Positions 23,901-38,900 of a stretch of 64,000 bases of DNA are shown piece after piece. Made by a program: the position numbers and the translations under genes. Location: NCBI RefSeq assembly GCF_015832195.1, contig NC_052017.1:70185801-70249800 (forward strand), given 5' to 3'. Within the stretch, counting starts at the first letter, position 1. Every line of letters starts with the position of its first letter. This stretch comes from Motacilla alba alba (taxonomy: Eukaryota > Chordata > Aves > Passeriformes > Motacillidae). The notes below the pieces were generated by a model that saw only the letters and a program-made list of their open reading frames with translations, had not been told where the DNA came from and searched no databases.

Positions 23901-26900
23901 TGAAGCAGTGCTACCATCTGTTTCAAGCATGGAGCTGGTGCTCTTCCAGAGCAAAAGCTCTTATTTATTTCATATCAGAATGCACAAGCAGGATTTCTTC
24001 CTCCCTAGAATTAAGGAGTCAAACAGTTTCTTTAGCTGATGGCTCTGTGTTTAATCCCTTGCATGCCTGGCATTTTTGGCATGACCCAAATCCAAGTTTC
24101 TTCCCTGTGAGTACTCTGGTATGTAACAAGGGGCAAAGTCAGCTGAAGCTTTTCCTACACTTAGGATTTAGAAAGGCTCTCTCCTAGGCAGTCTCAGGTG
24201 TTCAGCCACCAGTGGGTTGATGATTAACTTTCTCATCATAAATATTAAATAATCATGAGACTGTTTATCTCTGTTAAAACTGGCTGAAACCAGAGAGCAG
24301 GTTCAGAAGCTATTTGTGAATGGTGATTTCACATGCCTCACATTTACAGAAAACCAGACTGAAAAAGCCAAAGCTGTGAACAATTTTTTGAGGAACTGAA
24401 AATTTGTTTTCTAGCCAAAGATTACCATGGAATCCACTTCAGAAGGGATGTGAGGAATGCCATGAGGAAAACTCAAAACCAAGAGAAAATGCTATCATAT
24501 TTGACTTTACCTTTGTTCTTTTTATTTGGCTGCACACTTCATTAGCCCAGTTCTGTAGATCTGCTGTAGGGAAAACAAAAGAGCAGCTGTAACATATAGC
24601 AGGCACTTAAGTTAACCACAGACCTAAACACCCACAGTCATTCACAACCCGCAATACCATATTAAATAAAACCAGCAAGCCTGTTTTTACTGCCTGCTCA
24701 AGTCAGCACCGGTCTAGCTGAGGATTCATTGTAACTGGAACAGGGATATATTTCTGTGGAACAAATGTTTCCAAACTCCCAAAATAGACCACGGTCAAAC
24801 TGTGTTCCACATCAAATGGGGTTTCTTTCCTGGTCATATGTCACACCAAGCTATGACTGGTCCAACAACGACCTGCTCACAGCAGAAATGGTCTATTTCA
24901 AGAGAAGTCACATGGATGGCCCAAAGGCCCTTCCCAGACAGGAGTGAGAAGCCTGGAGAGAAGAGGGTAAGCCACTGAAACCGCAGGATGGCAGCCTCAA
25001 ATATAGCATACTCTACTTAATCAGGGTATGCTTAATGGGGAAATTCATTCCAATTTCTTTAGAGTATTCCCAAAGAAAAGCTTTAAGTCCAACATGGTGT
25101 AGGGCAACAGCTGAAGCAATGAGCAATTCTTGGTTTCTGTTTAGAAATTCAGGAGACTTTGAAGGGCTCAAGTCCCATAAACATTTGAAGTCTACAATGG
25201 TTTTGCATGGCTGAAGATAGATGAGTTGTGAAGCCACTGCCAGTTCCCAGCAATGACTCTGTTGCTCTGATGTTGATTTATCACCAGTAGCCACAACAAG
25301 CAGGAAGGGCTTCTTCCTGATCCTGCAATTCTCCCAGGCCAGGAGAGCAGGATTCCCCATGCAAATGAGGGGCAAATGCTGCTCTGTCACTGCAGAGCAG
25401 CAGGGCAATAAAAAAGCCAAAGAAATTGCATTCCCCCCTAACCTGCTCTGCATCGCAAGTACTTGGTTTGCGAGAGAGTCACCATTTCCTCCAGCCCATC
25501 CCAGAAATTCCAGATTTAGCACAACCCATGTTTAGTGTGGCAGAGGCAGCCTATTTCTAAAACACAGGCTGAAATATACTTTACAAGAAGTGAGTTCTGT
25601 CTTCCTTTCCATTGCTCCCAAAACTTTTCATAAATTGCTGGCACTTGGAAAAGGAAATTATGGAAAAAGCTTTCCATGTTTAGGGGAAAAAAATTAAGAA
25701 CCAACAGAACAATACCTCTGTATGTCCTTCACTAAAGAGACCCAGGGCTTAACATAGAGTGGAGGAATATGAAAGTATTTCTATTCTATTAATAACAAAC
25801 TCACTATCCCACTGTTATCCAGTATGCCTTTGGCTAGAATTTTTCTATTTTTCTACTTTAACTATTCGTACTATTGCCTTCTAGTATTTCTTCAATACCT
25901 CATCAGAACTTCAGTCTTCAGCTAAAAACATCATCTCCATCATATTCTCAAATACACATCAGCCTTGAAATCCATATTTTAACCTGTCCAGATGCAGGTT
26001 TTTGGGTGGGAGGGAGAGTAAGGTGAAGAAGACAGGACTTTTATCTGTCCTTGCTTCCCTTCAGCCAAGGGGCCAGCTGTGCCGAGTGCTGCAGAGCAGC
26101 CAGGCTGCTATGAAAGCCCCCAGCACCAGCCCTCCTCCTTCCAGCCACACTCCTATCTGCCCTGAGGATGGTGACTCCATGGGTCAAGTGTAATACACTG
26201 TAAATTACTGCCTGCCTAGAGGAAAGGAATTCTTAGCATGACTTTGTGCTAGATAAAGCGTATGCATATGGACAGATATAGGGACGGCATAGAACTTCCA
26301 GTGTCATTCCTGAGCTTCTTAATCTGTTGGTTACCCATGAAATCAGAGTGCACAGAGCCACAGTTGTCACACCCATGAATACCATTAGTTATGATGTACC
26401 TGTCAGCTTCTTCCCCTTCTTCTTGTAGTATACAATGAAGACGACAATGCCAATTAGTGTCACGAAAAACAAGATGACAATCAACACGTACAAGATCCTG
26501 TTTGTTCCTGCAGGGTGTAAAAGAGATAGTGCCATCAACATAGCCTGCACTCAACAGTAAGACAATCTTTGCTCATTTTACCTGCTCTTCTACAGGAGAG
26601 GGCTGTTTTTCCTTTCCTATTTGATCTTTAGTTTCTATAATAAGAACAGCAACTCTAGCACTCATGCAGTTCTGTGACAAGCAGCCACACTGATGGCACC
26701 TAGTACCAAGACATTTCCATAAAAACCAGAATCCTGGTGTTACAGAGCAATGTTGTCTGGCCAGGCTTCATTCAGTGTTGCCTTGCAAGCTGCCAGCAGG
26801 CCACTGGGCTGAGCTTGATCTCACTCAGGGGACAGAGGACACACATTTCATGGAGACTATAGATACAGGTGGAAAAATTTGTCCTTTATCTCAGGTTATG

Positions 26901-29900
26901 ATGGATCGCTGCATGTCAGGCAAGCAACCTCCTTGGTACCATATCCACACTGAAGAAGGAAATGAACAGTGGGCAAGAAGGGATACCTGAGAGGGATCAG
27001 GCTGAGACTGTATCCATTGCTATAAAATAAGCAAGGAGAGGAGCTGCTAGTCTTTATACACGTAATGTGTGCGTGGAAAGCACATAAAAATGAAGAAGCT
27101 GTAAATGGGATGGAGTCACGGGTATAACATGGCTGTAACAGCAATGCTGCCATGCAGTTTTACTGGGAGGTGTCAAACTCAGCTTAATAGCGGACATAGG
27201 CCTTAGAGTCACCAGGCTTGAAACAATTTTTAAAGATGGGATTTTCCAAGAGCACTGTCTTGGTCTACAGCTGCTCTCCCTAGAGTCACCCACAATGAAA
27301 ATGGATTTAAGCCAGCCCAAACCTCTAATAATCACATCCCTCCTCCTCCTCCCTGCTGCATTCCAATCGACAACCCCTATGAGGACACAAACCATCTTCT
27401 GATGGCTCAGGCATCTTCCGTTCTTTACAAACTGCATCAGACTTGTCAGTCCCAGGCACACTTTCCTCCATTCCTAGAGCTGTACAGCTAAAAAAGAAAG
27501 ACAAAGAGGCTAGGTTCTCTCAAGGAAGCTTGTTGTGCCTCCTACACTTATGCAGAGCAGGACTTTCTGCTGTAAAATATGATATTTCTCCACCCCTAAG
27601 AACCTCAGATACTTTATTTTCGGCTCAGGAGTTCTGTTGTCACTGCTCTCTCTTGCTCTCCTATAAGGAGAATTCAAGCTTCAGCCTGACAATTCAAGCT
27701 TCATCCCTGCACAGCCAACGCTGATGCACTGTGTGCTCTACAGGCAATCCAGAACACCCCACTGAGAAATGCTTTTGCCCAAGCTTCTCCCTGTCTTCTG
27801 GCTGGTGTGGTCCATTTACAACACCCAAGAACTTACTTGGTCCAGGATTTACACTCGTCGGTGGATGAAGAGACCTTAGAGAAGTAGCCTTTGGGACATG
27901 GTATGCACATTGTGTCCCTGTCTTGTTGCACTGTGTGTAGGAAGGAAAAATGTCATAGATGAGTTTCTGTGGGCTCCTTCCAAGTGAGAGGAAGGTGACT
28001 ATGCTCCCCATCCTCCCGCCCCACTCTCCTCCCATAATCCTCCTAAAAGCATTCATAAAGAGTGGGGGTCTTAGGTTATATTAGGGCAGTAATGACAGCC
28101 CCATGTAAGCCCCAGAAAGTCTCACCTGAGCACTTCTCTACATGATCAAAATGAGAAATAACCAGGAGCCATTTGTATTATTTATTGAAAAATAACACAC
28201 AGCTGCTATTCTTCCCCTTCTATTTATTCCCTCATGATGATGCTGTGCCACAGACAGTGATGCTGACTGGTATTGTCACTTCTATGAAGCCACAGTAAAC
28301 AAAATGCTGCATCAGGATTTGTTAGGCTGGAGAAAAAACAGCAACTGTTCTCCAGACACATAAACCATTTCTTCCTCCACCACTCTATTACTTGCTGCTT
28401 TTTTGGGGTTCCTTACGCTTGGTGCAGGTGTTCCCACTGTTCACTCTGAACTTAACTGTCTGTTTTCTACTCACAAAACACGGGCATTGGTTTAAATTAA
28501 ATTTTAATTAATTAAATGTCTGTAATAACCTTTGTATTACTAGCGATCCAAAACAGAACACACCTGAAAAGTGTTAATCACTTTTAACTTGCTTGTAACA
28601 TTAAAAAGTGGCAAAGCAAAGTCATTGCACAAAACCAGATTGCAAATCTGACCTCAGGAACAACCCCCAAAAGAGTGCTTCTCTGAATACAGGAGCAACG
28701 CATGACCTAGTGACTCACAGTCAGACACCTCAGCAAACAATAGAAATGTACTGGACACCTTGCAACTACTGCCATGTCCACGTGATACGTTGCAGAAGTC
28801 ACTTGATCCAATATACTATTTAAACTATGGAGGCAGAAGCCTTCAAAATGTGAATAGTTCAGGAGGTTTATACACAGTAGTAATGACAACTCAGACATGC
28901 ATCTTCTCTTGTCATCTGAGAGTCTAAAGGACCCTCTCTAATGTCACAACCCACACAATGCTAGCCTCATCCAGTAGGCCTGAGCTGGACATTTCACTTT
29001 GTACATCCCCTTTCTGTATCTTACGAGGAGGCTTGACTCCAAGTCCAGGAGCACACATGGTATTTCGCTGGCAGCAGTCGCAGTCCTCGTTCCAGTGGTA
29101 GCCCATCGTACAAGCACACTGCCGCTGGAACGTGCTGTTCCCTGGGTTCACTTCTCTCAAGGCCTTCCCTAAAAGAAAAAGCAGATGAGAGTAAAATTCT
29201 CTCTGATAACAAGCCTCAAGTTTCTGAACCTCCTGTTCTACCTACTTGCTTTGCTTGAATGGCAGATGCAAAACCATTCATGTTAGAGGAAATGGTGTCT
29301 TTCCGGAAGCACGGGAGACCCTTGATCAGCACGGGGCTCCTCACCCACTGCACTTCTAAACAATACATTTCCTTGTGGCTTTTGTAGAAAATAAACACAG
29401 CATTTGCAAGGGTGAGACAAACACATTAGGGGAAGTGAATGCAGAGTGTGCTGGGCAAAAGGACAACTTCTAAAATCAGCTCACAGGGGTGAATGGCCCC
29501 AGTGAAGATAATCACTATCAGCAGCACTGAGACTGCAGTCATGGTGCTCTGCACAGCACAGGATCTCTGCTGTCTGGGGACCTCCCTCTCAGCCAGGCTC
29601 TTCTGCAAGCTCAGCCTTCAGTGTTGGGCACCCGAACACATCAACTTCCCTAGATCCACTTTACCACCTTCATGCTTCACTAATTTGGATTAAAAGGTTC
29701 TGCACTATGAATGGCTCACCTTGATCACATATTTTATGTAGTAAGCATTTATCTTCTTCATTCCAGACATCCATATACTCGTTCGGGCCACACGGCTGGC
29801 ACACACTATCAGAAGTAGCAGTGCATCTAGCTGACAAATACTTCCCTGTGATTGAGAAAAGGACAAGCAGGTCATCTGGAAGCTGTAGAGCAGCTGTCTA

Positions 29901-32900
29901 AGGAGGTTAGGAGAAAAATAAGAGACTGGGTGCTAACACTTCTGTGGACAATCATTTCTTCCTGCACTTTTTTAGTTTGTCAATCTGGTCCCCATTTAGT
30001 GTGGCACTGAAACATCTGTGAAGTGGACAGCCTGGGAGCACGAGAATCAAGCTCCTTTTTGTCTCCCACAGTGGTTCAGTGCTATCCCAACAAAACAGCT
30101 GCTGTGGCCTTCCCTGAGGCCAGCAGGACCACTCCTGCCCTAGGAAGGCACTTGAGATCAGGCACCTGCAGGGCACGTGCCAATCCATCAGCAGTCAGGA
30201 GAGCCGGCTGCCTCACCCATGGAGCAGCTGCTAAGGAGCCTCTCAGCCTCACAGCCCAGGCAGTGCTCACATACCTGGCTCACACTTCCTGCAGCACCGT
30301 CCAGAGTACTCATAGTGTTGTTCGCTCTCACACGGTGGAGTGATTTGTAGTGACAGCTGGAGCAGGGAAGGAAAGAGAGGACATGAGAACCAATACACTT
30401 GGAGAGCTCCAGACCTACCCAGGCCCAGTGCTGGCAGAGAGAAGGATGACATTCTGTCTCTATCTCTTGTGGATAGCCAAGCAATAAAACTTACCTAACA
30501 TTTGTGACTTCAAAGGTGCTTTGTAGACATGCTAAGAGTATGTACCTGATAATGTACACACAGGGATTTTTAATAGAGCCAGGTGACAAATAAATAACCT
30601 GTCTTGCAATTTGTCATGAACTTTTGGCCTGCTGCATAACCTGTTCTTACAGTACTCTTTTATTTAAAATCTATGACTTTAAAACAATTGTAAAGACAAA
30701 AAAAGGCATAGAGATACCTCTGTAGTCTCTTCCACAGAAACTACCTCAGATCAAGACCTGGGAAACTGCCAGTTTTAATGTAGAGCATTAAGCAAACAAG
30801 CAAAGTGAATGATTTATATTCCTGAAAAAGAAGAAGTTCCCAGCTTCCCACTAGGATACAAAATGCTCCTGGCTGGTCCCATAAAATACTGGGCTTATAT
30901 TTTGCAGCTTTTTATGGCTCCCACTGTGTCCTGCAGAGGTGGTCTCATGGAACTGAGGCAGCCGTCCGGAAAGGGGATGCAATTATCCAACAGCTTTTTG
31001 TGTCTCAAAAATCTAAACCAAAACCAACACAAATCTACACAAAGCACCCCCTCTCCCCCTCACCCACCTGAAATGGGTACATGACAGGGCACCTGCAAAG
31101 TGGGCAGCAGACATGCCTCTGGCCCTCATGTGCCTTTGCATTCCCTCCCAGCTCTCAGCTGTCTGTGCACACAGTGGTCCCGTGCAGAGCCCAGGCTTGA
31201 GGGCATGGCCTGTACTGGGGATCCTGGCCAGCCAAGCATTGCGCCCAGCCCTTCACTGACCCTGCTTTGGCAGCCCAGAGTCCTCAAGGCAAACTCAACA
31301 CCTCACAGTTTTCCTCTTGAAATTAGATTAGGTGATTCAAAATCCAGCCCATAGCAAGGAATTCTTCACTCTTGGAAGTGAAGCCCTGAAAACTTGGACA
31401 AAGCTGCAATAAAGCTTCTTCTGCTGGTTAAAGGGAGCCTTTGCCATCTAATAGCATATGATAACCCTGCTGGTTAGCATATGATAATGACTGCTGGTGC
31501 TGGTTCCCATTCCTCTACTCAGCATTCTCCCCTTGTTTCCTCCAAGTCTTTACATCTCCTCTCTCCTTTTCTAGTTTAAGCAATAGCAACCTCTCAAAAA
31601 ATAGTTTTCCCTGAGCACCTTGTCCTCTTCTAATGCTGGGAAGGGTCTTGTATATTTAAGATGACCAAAAAAGATTGAATTTTTTTTTAAAACACCACCC
31701 TCTGGCTTAGAGTTTGAGCCATGGGTTGGTGCATGATTTGTGTTTATCAAAACTCTACTAGCTGTGTCTGGAACAGAAAAAGTAGCACAAGTCAGAGGTC
31801 TCGAGTTCTTGTATTTTTGCAGGGTATAAACAACTTACAGTCTTTTTTTTTTATCATCACAACAATCCCGGGTCAAATTAAGAGTCTAGTCTCCTGTTGT
31901 GTCATTGTTTCCTTGTCTCTTTCTTTGCATTCATTAGCAGTACCTTTCCTGTGATTAGATAATGACTTTTTGGAAAAAACACTGCATTCCCCATTTACAC
32001 AGCACCTCCAAGGAGGGGCACAGGATAACAGGCAGCCCTGGTGAGGGAAGATGCAATCTAGGAAAAGGAAAGTTGGGCCAGCCTGGCAGCTGAAGAGTGA
32101 CACAGCTCAGTGACCCCCATAGTTCAAAGAGCTCATTTTCTGTAATGCACTTCAGGCTAAAACACTGAGATGGCCAGCAAAGGGTTGAGGTGATGATGTG
32201 GAACCAAGCACAAAGAGTGTCTTGAGCAATTGATTCTCTACCCAGCCATCCACAAAGGTAACAATCGTGGTGAGACCAAAAGCAGGCTCAGCCACTCGCT
32301 TTTTGTTACAGAATATCCTCCTCTTCCTCGTTTGCCCCCGTTTAATAGTTCCTCTTTAGACAAAAAGACTAAAAAAATTACTGAAGTGTCAAACAAGGGC
32401 AAAGTCATCCTTTTTGCGGAAGGATATGCAAATCTGCTAAGGAGCATTCAGCTAAAGGGTCTGGAGTAATTTCTGAGAATCACAAGTCAGCCTGAGGAGA
32501 AGCAGCAGGGCCCTGGAACCAAGGTGAAGGGATCAGGCTAATTGCTCAGCCACCTGTTGGACATCATTTTATACCACCAGACTTTATGGCATAAGCAGCC
32601 TCTTCTGTGTCTGTGTCCTTCCCCTTTTCACACAAGCCACGGCATTCATAAAGCTGCAATACTCCTCTTGATTTATGCCCAATGGTGCAAAGACAAGGCT
32701 CTCATGGGGCTCACCCCCAGGTGAAGGTGAGGGATTCTAGCCTGGTATGGACTGGTTGGACCTGCCAAACATGAAAACTGAAGCAAGAGTGGACAGGAAG
32801 GGAAACCAAAGCAACCTGGAATTTTCTTATGGTGGGAGCCAAACTCAAGAATTTTTGCTAACACAGCTCTGTTGATGTCAGGCTATCCCATGTTAATCCC

Positions 32901-35900
32901 TCTGCCAGGCAGATGTGTCTGTCTCCAACTGTAGATTAACTTCCTTTGGAGGATGAGAAGTATTTGTGCTGCTGGCAGCACGATGACCCGATGCTTCACC
33001 ATCACCAGCACATTCCTGCCAATGTGTCCTTCTGAGACAGGGAAGTGCAATTCATTTGCAGATGAGGAACTTGTACCAGGAGGCCATCTGGCTTTACAGA
33101 GGTGACAGGAAACCAAACCAAGTCTCCCAAGGCTCAAGTCTGCTCCGTTACCCCTGGAACATCCTTCCTCTCCTCGGATGCTGGCCTGTGGGTCAGAGTG
33201 ATTTGGACACCATCAAGCTCTTATCTAGAGAGAGAAAGTGCCAACTTCCTCTGAAGTGCTTAAATGAGATTACACCCAGGCTGGTCACTCCTTTAATGGT
33301 CTAGCTATTGATGAAAGTACTCATTAAATCCCACCACCATGCATAAATAAGTGCTTCAGAGAGCTCTAGGTATCCTGTGTAAGTTTAATTTGTCATTTCA
33401 AAAGTGTGCAAAGCATCCAGATTTGCACCGGTTCCTAAAAAACCAGGAAGCTTTCCTATTTGATCAGTATTACTTCAGAATAAGTATATCCAACAGGGGA
33501 AGAAGCCAGGGGGAAAAACACAAACCTCCTCCAAGCTTAGTAGATCCAGTTTGGTAAAGCACACCTGCTTACCTTCAAGCACATGATTATCACCATTGAC
33601 TTCTTTGGGAAAACAGGCATGCTTACATCAAGGTTTGCAGAAAGATTGTATTTTGGTGTTGAGTTGCAGGCGAACTTTTCAGCTTTGGGTTTTTATTCTT
33701 GCTTATTTGTTGAAAAGGACACTAAGCAAGAGTGTGCTTGTGCTTTTAGGGTTGAAGAACATCGATGACAGCACTACAAAGCAACGCTGTGTTACTCACA
33801 CCTTAAAAAACACACACACAGGTGCTTCTGAAGGGGAGAACCAGCAGCATTCAGACTCCTGTCCTCAGGCTTAAGGAAATATTTATACTTTGTGCCCTTG
33901 AGCAATCAGAGGGCAGCAGAAGCTGTATGTCATGAATGCTAAAATTACTCTTCTCACTCTTCACATTTCAGAAAAGATAAAGTTGCATGGGCCTCTCTCC
34001 CTTAAAAGAAAAAATCTGGAAGAACAAGGTCGGGGGTTTCCACAATCTTTTTCCCGTGACACTTCTGAACAAGAACCTGAGGCCTCAATGAGGATTGCTC
34101 ATTAGCGATAATCTCAGTTTAGCAAAAATTGAGATGTGAAGAGACACATCAAGGGATAACTGTCTTTTAAGATGACACCTTCTTGATCAGTGTAGTTGTT
34201 TCTGGAGAGTATTCAAGTCATCTGTCATCATTTCACTGAGCAAAGCACATTTTTTTTCTCCATTTATTATTACAGCATCCAAGTACCTATGGGAAAGACA
34301 ACTTTGGTATGTCCTGCCTTGCACACACCACTTCTTCTTTATACTTTGGAGCCCAGGTTTATTCAAGCCACTTGCTTTTGAGGTCCTTAGACTTGCCTGC
34401 TACAAAACTGAAAAAAATCTGTGGATTTGGGGCTTTATTAGCCTTTGTCAATAGGAGTGAGGTTTGAGCAATGTTTCCTGAACTGAAGTAGCCCCTGCAC
34501 AGTTAAGAGGGCCTCTGCAGTCATCTGCTGCTGCTTCTTCAAATATGAAGCCACCGCCTCTCCCCTCACAGGTACCAACTGTGCCCACAACCTTCCAGCC
34601 TCCTATCTGCCTTGGGTCAGCAGTACAGTTCACCAGACCCCAGATTTCTTCAGCCCATTGCCAGTTTCAGAGGCTTGCCTAAAAAATTATTTGAGTAAAA
34701 ATAGAATCTGGTTCTCGATGGGCGCTGCTGTGGCTGGTGCTCCCAGGCACTCTGTTGAGGCACATAATAGTAACAACTCTGGAAAATTTTACAGTTGTGG
34801 GTGTACAAGGGGAAAGAGGAGTCCTGTGTTAAAGACTTAATCATGATCACGTTGCATGCCACAGTTCCTTCATGGACAGTCTTCACTGCTGATAAAAATT
34901 AAATCAAAGCAGCACCCAAGTCACAGCTTTGCAATTCCAGTTATTTGCTTGCAGGCCTGTAATTCATCACAAAAATCTTAGCTTGTGAATGAAATGCTTT
35001 TGGTGATGTCAACTTTCCAGTGACCAGTAAACCACATCACAGAACTACCACCACGTGGTAAAATAGAGCCGGGAAATGGCAACAGCTTAAACTAAATATT
35101 ATTTCACTTTTAAAAATAGGTCCTTAAAACCCTGCTACAGCCTGAACGCCTGAAGAGGCCAGAAAGAGCATAAGGGATAAAACCAATAATGAAGAGGTGA
35201 CGAGAAAACCGTAACGTGTGGCCAGGACTTGGGCAAATGGTGGCAGAAGTTCTATCCTGCCTATTCCCCTTGTCCCTCTGTTCCAGTGTGCAACCAAAAG
35301 CAAACACCTGAGCAACTGGTGCTGCTCCACCAGTGGGAAGGAGCATTCCTCAATCTCAAACCCACCAGAGCTATTTCTGGCCAGCAGCTACGCAAAGGAG
35401 AAGTGCCACACTGACGGCTCTCACGGCGGGGTGAGGGCAGGCAGACAGGAACCTCAGGTATATCAGATGGGAGGCAATGGGGGTGAGAAACAGCAGGGCT
35501 GAAACAGGGACTGACTGAAGCTGTGAATAAGCCAGCCTGCTTCTACGGGCTGAAGACTTGCCATCACGTGCACAACATTTGACATTCAAAGTCATCTCCA
35601 CACCGCAGCCAGAGGGGCACACTTAACATTTTCACTGCCTGGGCAGTCAGCAGTGCCTGCATATTGCCTGCACGTTGCTGCAAAATTCATGCTTTAATCT
35701 ACGTGCACCCACAGCCACAGCAATTCAATGACTAACAGCTATTAGGTAGAATACTCTGAAGGTGAATCAGAGACTGAGAACCCAAAAGCTAAGCAAATCA
35801 AAATATTTAACAAAAAAGCTTGACAGCAAGACCAACAGTCCATAACAAGCAGAAATAAAGGCTGCAGAATAATGACATTATCAAAGCTAACACCTAGGTG

Positions 35901-38900
35901 TGCTTGTGGTAAGGCCTGCAGAGGCAAATCTCTTCTAGATCGAACAGGTGCGAAAGCACTGCTCCAAAGGAAAGTTTAGTAGCCTTACCACGCTAGGTAC
36001 TGTCTCAATGACTCATCATGAGTAACTCTACACCCATTCATGCTTAATTAAAAAAAAATTAAAAAAAACAGTAAAGCCACAATGATTTAGGGGGAGCATG
36101 CTCCTCTTGCATTTCAGTTCAGCAGATCATTTTTCTAGGCCTCAGTTAAAGCTGAGTATTAATGAAGAAATGACCATGACAGATTTTTTGGGCTGGATGC
36201 CAGATTAGGAGTCCAATGTGGACTTTCTATGCTTAAAAAATCCGTTTATTTATGTACCATTTCCTTCCAGCATGCCCTCAGAGTGGAACATAACATGCTA
36301 ATCTCTTATGATGTGAGGTGAGATCCCACAATCCTAGTTGAGCTGCTGGGCAGAATGAGAAAGCTTGTAGAAGAGAGCTTGCTTTCACCACCTGATGCTC
36401 TGCTCTGGGTTCCTTCGGGATTTTAGCATTGTCCGCGGAACAACTGCTGAATACTCTGCAGGCAGAAACACAAAGGGCAGAGGTGGGGCTGCAGCCTTCG
36501 CTTGGGATGATGGCTGTCGGGAGGAGTGAATTTAACACCCACTGACCATTCTGCTTCGGTGTGATTTAGAGGGAGGACTGCATGACTGCATCTTCACTTT
36601 CTCCGTTGTGAAGGAATTGCTGCCTTTATTAAAGAGCTCGGGACTGGGCTGAGAATTGATTAATTGTCAGTCATGAGGAACCAGCTCTGCCGGTGGCTGT
36701 GGCCAGTAATGTCTATGGAAAAACTCTTCCCTGATTGGAAGAGGCCCTGGCTGCTTTCCATAAGCAGGCTGTTTTACAACATGTGGTATTGCAGGGGAGA
36801 GCTCTTCTTCCTGTGAGAGCAGATTCAAGGAACCATCTCATCCTTGCAACCAAACAATGCAAAGTTACTGGAGCATATGTTGCTCCTAAGGCAAAACTCT
36901 TCGCTGTGGCAAAATAATGCACTCGAAATAGATTTTCTTGTGTGCTACATAAGCAATTTTAGGACTTCGTATGAACCTAGTTGCACATTTTTCCCTATCT
37001 GTATTTCTGCATTCCAGATTAATGGGTTGCCTAACAAAACTTCACAGTATTTTTATTTCCATACAAGATTCTTTTCTTTTCCCTCCCCTTTGACCACTGA
37101 CTAAATATATTCTGTGTCCATCTGCAGTCACAAATGTTGTTCTTCGCCATTCTTGAACAGACCCTATATACTTTTTTTTCTTTTGGAGTAGCCACAAAGT
37201 GGTGAGGGTGAATGACCTCATTTTTTTCCCCCTCCTTGGCTAATTGGCTCTTGCAGGGTGGATTAAACCGGCCAGCTTGGCTCTTTTACCAAAACACAGC
37301 CTTTTCTGGTCGCTTTTATCTAGATTTTAAGAGGGGAGGCAGCCAGAAGGTTCTGCAGAGGCTAAGAAGCAACCCTGGGTCTCAGCTCTCTGCCTGCCCA
37401 CTATGCTGCAATTCCCTGCCAGAGGCCCTGCTCCAGCCACTCCTTTGGGAATGCTGCAAGGATTCCTTTGGGAGGCAGCACAAACACATCTGGCCAAGTG
37501 GTGTGGGGAATGTGCCTCTGCCACAGGGATGCTGCTGGGGTCCTGGGCAGAAGAAGATCCAGAGAACAAGGGTGAGGGCTGGATGCTGCAGCCTACACTG
37601 TGGCATCCAGCCAAGGCAACGTATCCACTCCCTTCCCGGGCCTGCGTGGGCAGACCTCCCTGTGACTTTGGTGAGAAACAGATGGGGTGCTATCCCAAGG
37701 TGATTAATGACTCTTTGGCTTCTTTTGCAGCCATGACATCTTGGGCACTGCACAAACACCAAAGAAAGCCATGCCCAGAGAACTCACACCCTGAGAAGGC
37801 AAACAAAAGAGGTAACCATCAGAAGCCCTGCACAAAGCAGCTGAGGTGGCTACACAGGTATGAGACACAAACCAGGATGTCCTGGAGTGCCAGGGTGATG
37901 TCAGCATTGCTCCTGCTGTGCAGTGCTGAGCCCTCCAGAAGGCACCCCATCACAAATACGATAGCAAACTGCAGTGACACACAGACAGGGACAAATCAGG
38001 AAACCTGTTTTCCAGAGTGCCGAAGCATCACACCAAGTCCTGCTCCCACAGGGCAGATACAACAGCAGGCTGCCCTGAGTGCCAGCACAGCTGGATTCCC
38101 ACCTGCAGCCCACCTTGTGACTTCCAGCCATTGCTGCTTGTGGAGTTTTTCTTCTACTACATGAACTTTGGACCATTGTCAAAGAGTAAGTCATAAAAAG
38201 GGGCAAGTTCTTGCAGGCAGGCTATTGTGTCGCACAGACCAAGGCCTACTCAAGTCCAGAGTGCAACCTGGTTAAACATCACTTAGTTTTTTTATCTTGC
38301 ATTTATTACACACAAATATTTGCCTTTGCGTTTTCCATCAGCAATAATGAGCCACTCTCAGAGCAGCTGCTTCTCCATGCAAGCAATGCCAGCCAAGGCA
38401 TCCTTAAAAACGGTGTGTGGCTGCAGCAGAAGCCAGTGCTGCCTTGCAAGCTGAGTTTCCATGGAAAGGAAGGGGACAGTCTACGCATGGAGCAGAGCTG
38501 CAGCTGATGACATGATGAACCAGCTATCTCTGTTTCCCTCTTCCCTCCTGTGTAAGCTCAACCAGCTCCCGAAGCACTCATCTCCTCCGAGTGTCCGGCA
38601 GCCTTTGCCGCAGAGCAGCTCCTTGCAGCACAGGGCACAGGATGGAGGGAGATCTGAATTCTGTGGTAATGGCATGTGGTGGCAGGAACCCTCCTGGCTC
38701 TGGACACCTCAAAGACTCCCTGGAGACCTGGTCATACAGAGAGGAAGTGGGCAGGGAGAAGCGGGACAGCCTTGCAGCAAGCATTGCCTTTTCCTTGCAT
38801 CTGCACATGTACCTACTACAGGAGAGCCTTTCACCACTTGAACTCCTAGGGACAGATGGATAAGTGCAGCAAAGTGACTCAAGTATGATTCCTCTAAATA

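Noticed and set aside
25013..25522. Minus-strand 169-codon open stretch in TNFRSF11A intron 7
   Set aside because: It does not begin with ATG, has no known domain, and human RANK has no exon between the membrane exon and the next. Treated as chance.
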